The translations under genes and the position numbers were made by a program. The notes beneath the pieces are model-generated. The model saw only the letters and a list, made by a program, of their open reading frames with translations. It ran no database searches and was not told where the DNA came from. From assembly GCA_014650475.1 (NCBI GenBank), contig BMVA01000006.1:186001-250000 (forward strand): a stretch of DNA of 64,000 nucleotides, written 5' to 3'. Origin of the DNA: Streptomyces albogriseolus (GTDB lineage: Bacteria > Actinomycetota > Actinomycetes > Streptomycetales > Streptomycetaceae). Of this stretch, positions 25,340-32,064 are shown piece after piece. Within the stretch, counting starts at the first letter, position 1. Each line of letters opens with the position of its first letter.

Positions 25340-25786
25340 CTAGCCGCCGTGCCTGCGCGAGTCGGCGCGTCCGCGCTCGTAGCGGCGGACCCTCCGGTAC
25401 CCGGTGAGGTCCCCGTCGGGGTCCAGCTCCACCTGGTAGCTCGCCATCAGGCTCATCGTGTCGGGCACCCGCTCCAGCTCCAGGACCTCGACCTCCAGCA
25501 CCCAGCCCTCCGAGGTCTGCTCGAAGGACGACACGGACTCGGCCTCCATGCCGGTGAGCTCCGCGAGCTGTGCGCGCGCCTCGCGCAGCACCTCCATGGG
25601 CTTCGGCTTCTTCTTCCGTGCCGTGGTGCTCTCGGTCGTGTCGCCGTCCTTCTCGGTCCGCCTGCGGGGTGCGGTCTGTTTACGGGTGGTGCGCGGGCTC
25701 GGGGCCTCCTGGGAGTCCCGGCCCTCACGGGAGTCCGTGGATTCCTGTGAATCTTGTGACTCTTCGGTGTTTTTCGTGTTCGACAT
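25340..25786 (-). CDS. gvpO: Gas vesicle protein GvpO
   Basis: 148 residues. The N-terminal 60 are charged and disordered (TKNTEESQDSQESTDSREGRD). The C-terminal domain PMEVLREARAQLAELTGMEAESVSSFEQTSEGWVLEVEVLELERVPDT..YQVELDPDGDLTGYRRVRRYERG is GvpO. The ATG at 25786 has AGGGAGAGG before it. It leads the cluster and probably starts the operon from the 74-base gap in front of it; no promoter was confidently recognised there. Confidence 0.92.
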   Translation of the reverse strand: MSNTKNTEESQDSQESTDSREGRDSQEAPSPRTTRKQTAPRRRTEKDGDTTESTTARKKKPKPMEVLREARAQLAELTGMEAESVSSFEQTSEGWVLEVEVLELERVPDTMSLMASYQVELDPDGDLTGYRRVRRYERGRADSRRHGG

Positions 25787-25860
25787 GGCCACCTCTCCCT
25801 TCGTGTGGCCGTAAGCGTGTTCGCCAAACCTCCGCGGACTCACCCGTTCGCTCAGGCGGG

Positions 25861-26787
25861 TCAGCCGCGCAGCGCGGCGAGCCTCCGGCGGGCCGGGGCG
25901 AGAAAGCGGCCCTTGCGGAACAGACCCGCCCACGGGCTCGCACCGGCCTGCTCGGCGGCGTTCTCCACCGTCCAGCGGCGGGCGTGCAGGTCCGGGTCGT
26001 CGAGCTGCTCCCAGGTGACCGGGGCGGCGACGGGCGCGCCGGGCAGGGCGCGGACCGTCCAGGGGGCGACCGCGGTCTGCGCGTAGGCGTTGCGCTGCAC
26101 GTCCAGGTACAGCCGGTCGCCGCGGTCCTTCTTGCGGGCCGCGGTGGTGAGCTTGTCCGGGTGGGCGTCCGCCAGCGTGTCGGCGACGTCGCGGGCGAAC
26201 TTCCGTACGGCGTCGAAGTCCTGGCCGCCGTCGAGCGGCACGACCACGTGCAGGCCCCGGGACCCCGTGGTCATCAGGGCGGAGGGCAGGGCGAGTTCGT
26301 CCAGCAGCTCCCCCAGCAGCCGGGCGGCCTCCCGCACCGCCTCGAAGTCGTCGCCGGACGGGTCGAGGTCGAAGACCAGCCGGTCCGGGCGGTCGGCGTC
26401 GTCGGCGCGGGAGAGCCAGCGGTGCAGCGTGATGCTCGCCTGGTCGACCAGGTACAGGAGGGTGGCGGTGTCGTCGCACACGGTGTGCGTGACGGTTCCG
26501 CCCTCCTTGCCGACCTCGGCCCGGGTGATCCAGTCCGGATAGCTGTCGGGGGTGTTCTTCTGCATGAACGCCGGGCCGTCGAGGCCGTCGGGCCGCCGGT
26601 CCAGCATCAGCGGCCGGCCCCGCAGGTGCGGCAGCATGTGGCGGGCGACGGCCCGGTGGTAGTCGACGAGATCGCCCTTGGTGTACCCGCGGGCGCCGTC
26701 GCCGCCCGGGAGGAGCACCTTGTCCGGGCGGCGGATCTCCACCCGGCGGCGGCCGGCCCGTACGGTGCGCGAGCCGCCGTCGCTCAC
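25861..26787 (-). CDS. LigD polymerase-domain protein (PrimPol-type, NHEJ)
   Basis: 308 residues of the LigD polymerase (PolDom) family, which fills gaps and adds nucleotides at DNA double-strand breaks for non-homologous end joining with Ku. Key motifs are LVFDLDPSGDDF (metal-binding Asp pair), GSRGLHVVVPL (His), and RGDRLYLDVQRNAYAQT. LMLDRRPDGLDG and FMQKNTPDSYPDWI belong to the N-terminal part. The GTG start at 26787 overlaps the transketolase stop. It lacks the ligase and nuclease domains, which are on separate genes in streptomycetes. Confidence 0.88.
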   Translation of the reverse strand: MSDGGSRTVRAGRRRVEIRRPDKVLLPGGDGARGYTKGDLVDYHRAVARHMLPHLRGRPLMLDRRPDGLDGPAFMQKNTPDSYPDWITRAEVGKEGGTVTHTVCDDTATLLYLVDQASITLHRWLSRADDADRPDRLVFDLDPSGDDFEAVREAARLLGELLDELALPSALMTTGSRGLHVVVPLDGGQDFDAVRKFARDVADTLADAHPDKLTTAARKKDRGDRLYLDVQRNAYAQTAVAPWTVRALPGAPVAAPVTWEQLDDPDLHARRWTVENAAEQAGASPWAGLFRKGRFLAPARRRLAALRG

Positions 26788-28631
26788 GACACGATCGCCT
26801 CCCCCACCAGCAGCCGGCAGGCCGTGGCGATCGAGTCGGCGTCGATGCCGGCGGCGTGCAGCTGCTCCGCGGGGGAGGCCGAGCCCGGCATGTTCCGCAC
26901 GGCGAGCCGCACCAGCCGCGGCACGGGACGCCCGTCGCCGAACGCCTCGGCGACCGCGTCGCCGAGCCCGCCCTCGGGGTGGTGGTCCTCCACCGTCATC
27001 AGACAGCCGGTCTCCTCGGCGGCGGTGCGCAGGGTCTCCACGTCGACCGGCTTCACCGAGTACAGGTCGACGACCCGTACGGCGATGCCCGCGTCCGCGA
27101 GGGCGTCGGCCGCGGCCAGCGCCTCGGGCACGGTGACGCCGGCGGCGACCAGGGTGAGCCGGTCCTGGCCGGACGAGCGCAGCACCTTGCTGCCGCCGAC
27201 GGGGAACTCCTCGTCGGGGCCGTAGATCACGGGGCTCCCGCCGCGCGAGGTGCGCAGATAGCGGATGCCCTCCAGGCCGGCCATGGCGGCGACCAGGCGG
27301 GCCGTCTGGTTGGCGTCGCACGGGTACAGCACGGTGGAGCCGTGCACCGCCCGCATCATCGCCAGGTCCTCCAGGCCCATCTGGCTGGGGCCGTCCTGGC
27401 CGATCGCGACGCCCGCGTGCGACCCGACGAGGTTCAGTCCGGAGCCGCTGACCGACGCCATGCGGACGAAGTCGTGGGCGCGGGTGAGGAAGGCCGCGAA
27501 GGTGGACGCGAACGGCAGCCAGCCGCGCGCGGCGAACCCGACGGCGTCCGCGACCATCTGCTGCTCGGCGATGTAGCACTCGACGTAGCGCTCGGGGTGC
27601 TCCTTGGCGAAGAACTCCAGGCGGGTGGAGTCGCCGACCTCGCCGTCCAGGGCCACGACGTCGTCGCGCGCGGAGCCGAGGGCGGCCAGCGCCTCGCCGA
27701 AGGCGTCGCGGGTGGCCACGTCCTCGCCCCGTTCCCAGCGCGGCAGCTCGGGCGTGGTGATCCGCCGGGCGGGGGTCCCGCCGTCGGCGGGCGGCGCCTG
27801 GACGGTGATGCGCAGGTCGCGCCGGCCGCCCAGTTCGGCGATCGCCTCCTCCGCCTCCGGCAGCGGCTTGCCGTGCAGGCCCTCCCGGTCCTGCACGGAC
27901 TCCACGCCCTTGCCCTTGAGGGTGCGGGCGAGGATCGCGGTCGGCTGGCCCCGGGTGGACAGCGCCTCTCCGTAGGCGCGGTCCACCGCGTCCACGTCGT
28001 GCCCGTCCACCTCGACGGTGTGCCAGCCGAACGCCTGGAAGCGGCGGGCGTAGGCGTCCAGGTCGTGGCCGTGCCGGGTGGGGCCGCGCTGGCCGAGCCG
28101 GTTGACGTCCACGATCGCGGTCAGGTTGTCCAGGTTCTCGTACGCGGCCTGCTCGGCCGCCTCCCACACCGACCCCTCGGCCAGCTCGCTGTCGCCGCAC
28201 AGCACCCACACCCGGTGATCGGTGTGGTCAAGACGCTTCCCGGCGAGCGCGATGCCGACGCCGACGGGCAGGCCCTGCCCGAGGGAGCCGGTCGCCGTCT
28301 CCACCCAGGGGAGCTTGCGGGGCGTGGGGTGGCCCTCCATGCGGCTGCCGTTCTCGCGGAAGGTGAGCAGCTCCTCGTCGCCGATGACGCCGGCCGCCTT
28401 GTAGGTGGCGTACATCAGCGGGGAGGCGTGGCCCTTGGACAGGACGAAGCGGTCGTTGGCGGGGTGGTCGGGGCGCTCGAAGTCGTAGCGCAGGTGGTGG
28501 GCGAAGAGGACGGCCATGAGGTCGGCCGCGGACATCGACGACGTGGGGTGCCCGGAGCCCGCGGCGGCCGCCGCCCGGACACTGTCCACCCGCAACTGTT
28601 GTCCGAGTTCGGCGAGTTCACCGGTGTTCAT
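26784..28631 (-). CDS. tkt: Transketolase
   Basis: 615 residues, full-length single chain TPP-dependent transketolase of the pentose-phosphate pathway. The TPP site has GDSELAEG..N (GDS instead of the more usual GDG) with VDVNRLGQRGP. VSKGHASPLMYATYKAAG, AGSGHPTSSMSAADL and GLEDLAMMRAVHGSTV are canonical. It is likely a second, non-housekeeping transketolase, shorter than the usual 650-700 residue form. It overlaps both ndh (ATGA) and the LigD-type gene (GTGA), so the three form one translationally coupled operon. Confidence 0.92.
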   Translation of the reverse strand: MNTGELAELGQQLRVDSVRAAAAAGSGHPTSSMSAADLMAVLFAHHLRYDFERPDHPANDRFVLSKGHASPLMYATYKAAGVIGDEELLTFRENGSRMEGHPTPRKLPWVETATGSLGQGLPVGVGIALAGKRLDHTDHRVWVLCGDSELAEGSVWEAAEQAAYENLDNLTAIVDVNRLGQRGPTRHGHDLDAYARRFQAFGWHTVEVDGHDVDAVDRAYGEALSTRGQPTAILARTLKGKGVESVQDREGLHGKPLPEAEEAIAELGGRRDLRITVQAPPADGGTPARRITTPELPRWERGEDVATRDAFGEALAALGSARDDVVALDGEVGDSTRLEFFAKEHPERYVECYIAEQQMVADAVGFAARGWLPFASTFAAFLTRAHDFVRMASVSGSGLNLVGSHAGVAIGQDGPSQMGLEDLAMMRAVHGSTVLYPCDANQTARLVAAMAGLEGIRYLRTSRGGSPVIYGPDEEFPVGGSKVLRSSGQDRLTLVAAGVTVPEALAAADALADAGIAVRVVDLYSVKPVDVETLRTAAEETGCLMTVEDHHPEGGLGDAVAEAFGDGRPVPRLVRLAVRNMPGSASPAEQLHAAGIDADSIATACRLLVGEAIVS

Positions 28632-30127
28632 GCGTCTCCTTCGGTAAATCGGTCGGTGCGCCGGACGGGCCCGGGCGCCACGTCGGGGCCGGGCCCCGGC
28701 TGGTCGGGCGGCGGGGCGACGTCGGAAGCCCCAGCGGTGGGCTGGTTCTTGGCCGGTTCACCGCCCGGCTGGTTCTTGGCCGGTTCACCACCGGGCCGGG
28801 TCTTCGCGGGCTCGCCCTCCGGCCGGCCCGGGACGCGTGCCACCTCGGGGGACGCGGTGTCCAGCGGCACCGACCAGGACCGTACGAGCCCCAACTGCAC
28901 GGCCTGGCGCGGCAGTACGGCGTCCAGCAGCCAGTCGGCGGCCACCCGCACCCGGTTGCCGGGCATCGCGGCCAGGTGGTAGCCGCGGGTCACCGCACCG
29001 GCCGCCACCCCGGAGAGGTTGACGCCCAGCGGGTTGGCGGCGGCCTTCACACCGCCGAGGTCCACCACGAACCCCAGGTCCTTGTGCCGGTACGCGCGCC
29101 GCTCCCCGTCGCCGAAGGACGCGGCGATGTTGTGGGCGCAGACCTTGCCCTGCCGCCAGGCGTGCTGGGCGGTCATCGGGGTGTAGGAGCCCGGTTTCTC
29201 CAGGTCGGGCACCGCGGCCGCGTCACCGCAGGCGAACACCTCGGGCCGGCCGGGGACCTGCAGATGCGGGTCCACCAGCAGCCGGCCCCGTTCCAGGGGC
29301 AGCCCGAGGGACTCGGCGAGCGGGTCGGGGCGTACGCCCACGCACCACACCAGGGTGCGGGTCTCCACGAACTCCCCGTCGGTCAGCAGCACCCCGTCGG
29401 GGGTGGCCTCCTTCACGGAGGTGCCCATCCGCACGTCCACGCCCCGCTCCCGCAGCACCGTGTCGGCGGTGCGGGAGAGCCGTTCGTCCAGCTCGGGCAG
29501 GACCCGGTCGGCGATGTCCAGCAGGATCCAGCGGGGCCGCATGCCGGTGCGCAGCGGCTGCTTCGCCACCTGCGCGTCGGTGAAGAGCTGCCCGTGCGCG
29601 GCGACCTCGGTGCCGGTGTAGCCGGCGCCCACGACGACGAAGGTGCACCGCGACGAGCAGCGCTTCGGGTCGTCCGTGGCGGCGGCCAGCTCCACCTGCC
29701 GGGTCACGTGGTCGCGCAGGTACAGCGCCTCGGGGAGGCCGCGGAAGCCGTGCGCGTGCTCGGCGACGCCCGGGATCGGCAGCAGCTTGTTGACGCTGCC
29801 GGCGGCGAGCACCAGCCGGTCGTAGGAGAGCGTGCCGCCCTCGCCCTCGGGGCCGGTGTAGTGCACCTGGCGGGCGTCGAGGTCGACGCGGCCGGCCTCG
29901 CCCAGCACCAGCCTGACGTGCGGCAGCGTCCCGGAGAGGGACACGGTGACCCGGCGCGGCTCGAGGACGCCGGCCGCGACCTGGGGCAGCAGGGGCAGGT
30001 ACAGGAAGTAGTCGGTCGGGTTGAGCAGGACGATCTCGGCCCGGCCCCTGGCCGTACGGGACAGGGTCTGGGCCGTGCGGTACCCGGCGAAGCCGGCACC
30101 GACGATCACAATGCGGGGTCGACTCAC
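28628..30127 (-). CDS. NAD(P)/FAD-dependent oxidoreductase (NDH-2-like)
   Basis: 499 residues. FAD site VIVGAGFAGYRTA at the N-terminus, second Rossmann site FVVVGAGYTGTEVAA, and a final EVFACGDAAAV motif, typical of type II NADH dehydrogenases. The body (to about residue 420) matches NDH-2. A low-complexity tail then has three copies of PGGEPAKNQ/T-like nonapeptides and a charged end. Membrane association of NDH-2 is by amphipathic segments, not visible clearly here. It would oxidise NAD(P)H to feed quinones. It heads the ndh-tkt-ligD operon. Confidence 0.88.
   Translation of the reverse strand: MSRPRIVIVGAGFAGYRTAQTLSRTARGRAEIVLLNPTDYFLYLPLLPQVAAGVLEPRRVTVSLSGTLPHVRLVLGEAGRVDLDARQVHYTGPEGEGGTLSYDRLVLAAGSVNKLLPIPGVAEHAHGFRGLPEALYLRDHVTRQVELAAATDDPKRCSSRCTFVVVGAGYTGTEVAAHGQLFTDAQVAKQPLRTGMRPRWILLDIADRVLPELDERLSRTADTVLRERGVDVRMGTSVKEATPDGVLLTDGEFVETRTLVWCVGVRPDPLAESLGLPLERGRLLVDPHLQVPGRPEVFACGDAAAVPDLEKPGSYTPMTAQHAWRQGKVCAHNIAASFGDGERRAYRHKDLGFVVDLGGVKAAANPLGVNLSGVAAGAVTRGYHLAAMPGNRVRVAADWLLDAVLPRQAVQLGLVRSWSVPLDTASPEVARVPGRPEGEPAKTRPGGEPAKNQPGGEPAKNQPTAGASDVAPPPDQPGPGPDVAPGPVRRTDRFTEGDA
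28742..28822 (-). repeat. Three tandem 27-bp repeats in the oxidoreductase tail
   Basis: Units of nine codons, coding GGEPAKNQP-like peptides. Two are nearly identical and the third is degenerate. The repeat is in frame and may vary in copy number between strains. Confidence 0.75.
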
Positions 30128-30201
30128 TGTTCGCCTCCGGCGCGGTCGCGTACGTCGGGAGACTTCCGCGTCCCCCTGTGCGGGACCGCCAAACGTCGGG
30201 C

Positions 30202-30227
30202 GGTTCCCGCGGTCCCGGGCCGGGTAC
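30202..30227 (+). promoter_or_regulatory. Candidate SigB-type promoter for the LLM oxidoreductase
   Basis: GGTT (30202-30205), 16 bases, then GGGTAC (30222-30227) fits GNNT-N14-16-GGGTAC. The -10 ends 40 bases before the ATG at 30268. Confidence 0.5.
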
Positions 30228-30267
30228 CCGGCGCGGGACCCGGACGCCCCATGTCAAGGAGGCACCC

Positions 30268-31230
30268 ATGCCCCAGTACGGCTACTTCCTCTCGTGCGAG
30301 CAGTACGGTCCCGCGGAGCTGGTCGAGCAGGCGCGGATGGCCGAGCAGGCCGGCTTCGAGGCGCTGTGGATCTCGGACCACTACCACCCGTGGAACGACG
30401 AGCAGGGGCAGAGTCCTTTCGTGTGGTCGGTGATCGGCGCACTGTCGGAGGCGGTGTCCCTGCCGGTGGGCACGGCGGTGACCTGCCCGACCGTGCGTAC
30501 GCACCCGGCGGTGGTGGCGCAGGCCGCGGCGACCGCGGCGGTGATGTCGCCGGGCGGGTTCCGGCTGGGCGTGGGCACGGGCGAGGCGCTGAACGAGCAC
30601 GTCGTCGGCGGGCCCTGGCCGCCCGCCCATGTGCGCCTGGAGATGCTGGAGGAGGCCGTGCAGATCATGCGCCGGCTGTTCTCCGGCGAGGAGGTCAACC
30701 ATCGCGGCACCCACTACACCGTCGAGAACGCCCGGCTCTACACGCTGCCCGACGAGCCCGTGCCCATCGACGTCTCCGGCTTCGGCCCGGCGGCCACCAA
30801 GCTCGCGGCACGGGTCGGCGACGGCTACATCACGATGATGCCGGACGCCTCCATGGTCGAGCAGTACCGCAAGGGCGGGGGCGGCCAGAAGCTCGTGAGC
30901 GGCGGCACGAAGGTCTGCTACGGCACCGACCGCGAGGAGTGCGTGCGTACGGTGCACCGGCTGTGGGCGAACGAGCAGCTGCCGGGCGAGCTGGGGCAGG
31001 TGCTGCCCTCGCCGAAACACTTCGAGCAGGCGCAGACCCTGGTCACCGAGGACATGGTCCGGGAGAACCGGGTCTGCGGCGACGACGCGGACGAGCACGT
31101 CGCCGAACTGCGCGCCTTCGCCGACGCGGGCTTCGACCGGATCTACGTGAACCAGATCGGTCCCGACCTGCGCGGCTTCTTCGACTTCTACCGCACGAAG
31201 GTGCTGCCGCAGGTGCAGCAGGGCGACTAG
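30268..31230 (+). CDS. LLM-class F420-dependent oxidoreductase
   Basis: 320 residues, luciferase-like monooxygenase fold, F420-dependent glucose-6-phosphate dehydrogenase-like group. YGYFLSCEQYGPAELVEQARMAEQAGFEALWISDHYHPW, TAVTCPTVRTHPAVVAQAAATAAVMSPGGFRLGVGTGEALNEHVVG are signature blocks for this TIM barrel. The start ATG at 30268 has AAGGAGG in front. Its exact substrate is unclear; G6P or an alcohol are the possibilities from family members. Its stop codon and that of the convergent holin-like gene are inside the same CTAG. Confidence 0.9.
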   Translation: MPQYGYFLSCEQYGPAELVEQARMAEQAGFEALWISDHYHPWNDEQGQSPFVWSVIGALSEAVSLPVGTAVTCPTVRTHPAVVAQAAATAAVMSPGGFRLGVGTGEALNEHVVGGPWPPAHVRLEMLEEAVQIMRRLFSGEEVNHRGTHYTVENARLYTLPDEPVPIDVSGFGPAATKLAARVGDGYITMMPDASMVEQYRKGGGGQKLVSGGTKVCYGTDREECVRTVHRLWANEQLPGELGQVLPSPKHFEQAQTLVTEDMVRENRVCGDDADEHVAELRAFADAGFDRIYVNQIGPDLRGFFDFYRTKVLPQVQQGD

Positions 31231-31637
31231 TCGCGCTGTCCGGGGAGGCGGCCGGTGCCGACCGTCGGCGGGGCGGACGGCACCGGGGGGACGGGGGCGG
31301 ATCCCGCGGCGTTCGTCGCGCCGGTCGCGCTGGGGGCGGCCGGTGCGGCCGGGCGGGCCGCCGTGCGCAGGGCGAAGGCGACCGCGGTGAGGAGCGCCGC
31401 GGTGATCAGCGCCGCCGCCCAGCCCGGCAGGACCAGGTCGAGGGCGAGGCCCACGGCGAGGGCGACGGCCGCGCCGGCGTACAGCGCGGCGGCGCCGGAC
31501 CCGGCGTAGAGGGCCGCCTTCCGGCGCTGTCCCCGCGTCTGCTCGCGCAGTTCGGCGCGCACGGACTCCCGGGCCACGAGGGCCAGTTCGTCCACCAGGT
31601 GCTTGTCGAGATGCTGCATGTGCTCCAAGCGCTGCAT
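31227..31637 (-). CDS. Holin-superfamily-like (DUF1469) membrane protein
   Basis: 136 residues. A charged helical N-terminus (HLVDELALVARESVRAELREQ) and then two hydrophobic helices AALYAGSGAAALYAGAAVALAVGLALDLV and AALITAALLTAVAFALRTAA, with a proline/alanine-rich tail. It resembles the actinobacterial phage-holin III/DUF1469 family, small membrane proteins without lytic evidence. An ATG at 31619 preceded by TTGGAG could be the real start. A SigB-like promoter lies about 10 bases upstream of the first ATG, which favours a short or absent leader or that internal start. Confidence 0.78.
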   Translation of the reverse strand: MQRLEHMQHLDKHLVDELALVARESVRAELREQTRGQRRKAALYAGSGAAALYAGAAVALAVGLALDLVLPGWAAALITAALLTAVAFALRTAARPAAPAAPSATGATNAAGSAPVPPVPSAPPTVGTGRLPGQRD

Positions 31638-31646
31638 GGCGCCCGG

Positions 31647-31673
31647 GTACCCGTGCCCGGGACCCGGTAACTC
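31647..31673 (-). promoter_or_regulatory. Candidate SigB-like promoter for the holin-like gene
   Basis: On the minus strand GAGT (31673-31670), 17 bases, then GGGTAC (31652-31647). Spacing is one longer than the GNNT-N14-16-GGGTAC rule. The -10 is only nine bases before the first ATG, so the transcript would be leaderless or begin at the next start. Confidence 0.35.
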
Positions 31674-31709
31674 GCCCGCCGTCCAGGGCGTCCAACTACG
31701 CTCGGACGC

Positions 31710-32057
31710 ATGGAGATTCTGGGTGCCACACTGCGCGTCTGCGTCGACGACATCGAGACCGCCATCCCCTTCTACGAGCGCCTGGCGGGCGGGAAGGCCC
31801 TGCGGTTCGCACGGGAAGGCGTCGAGGTCGCCGCGGTGGGCTGCTTCCTGCTGATGAGCGGCCCCGAAGCAGAACTGGACGTGCTGCGCAAGGTCGCCGC
31901 GACCATCGCGGTCACGGACGTCGACGAGACCCGCCGGGTGCTGGAGGAGATGGGCGCGGCCGTCCTCGCCGGACCGCTGCCCACCCCCGTCGGCCGCAAC
32001 CTGATCGCACGCCACCCGGACGGGGCGGTCTACGAGTACGCGGACCGCCGCGCCTGA
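31710..32057 (+). CDS. VOC superfamily protein (glyoxalase-like)
   Basis: 115 residues with the beta-alpha-beta-beta-beta arrangement of VOC/glyoxalase proteins: GATLRVCVDDIETAIPFYERLAGGKALRF (first half) and TIAVTDVDETRRVLEEMGAAVLAG..NLIARHPDGAVYEYADR (second). The metal ligands of canonical glyoxalases are not all visible, so it may bind rather than transform a small molecule. It is transcribed from the 72-base gap upstream. It ends seven bases before the stop of the DUF5107 gene. Confidence 0.83.
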   Translation: MEILGATLRVCVDDIETAIPFYERLAGGKALRFAREGVEVAAVGCFLLMSGPEAELDVLRKVAATIAVTDVDETRRVLEEMGAAVLAGPLPTPVGRNLIARHPDGAVYEYADRRA

Positions 32058-32064
32058 CCGCCCG

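Noticed and set aside
15572-30200. GTTTGGC-like motifs upstream of gvpO, the NDH-2-like gene and the small membrane protein as stress-sigma -35 elements
   Set aside because: None has a GGGTAC-like -10 at the required distance.
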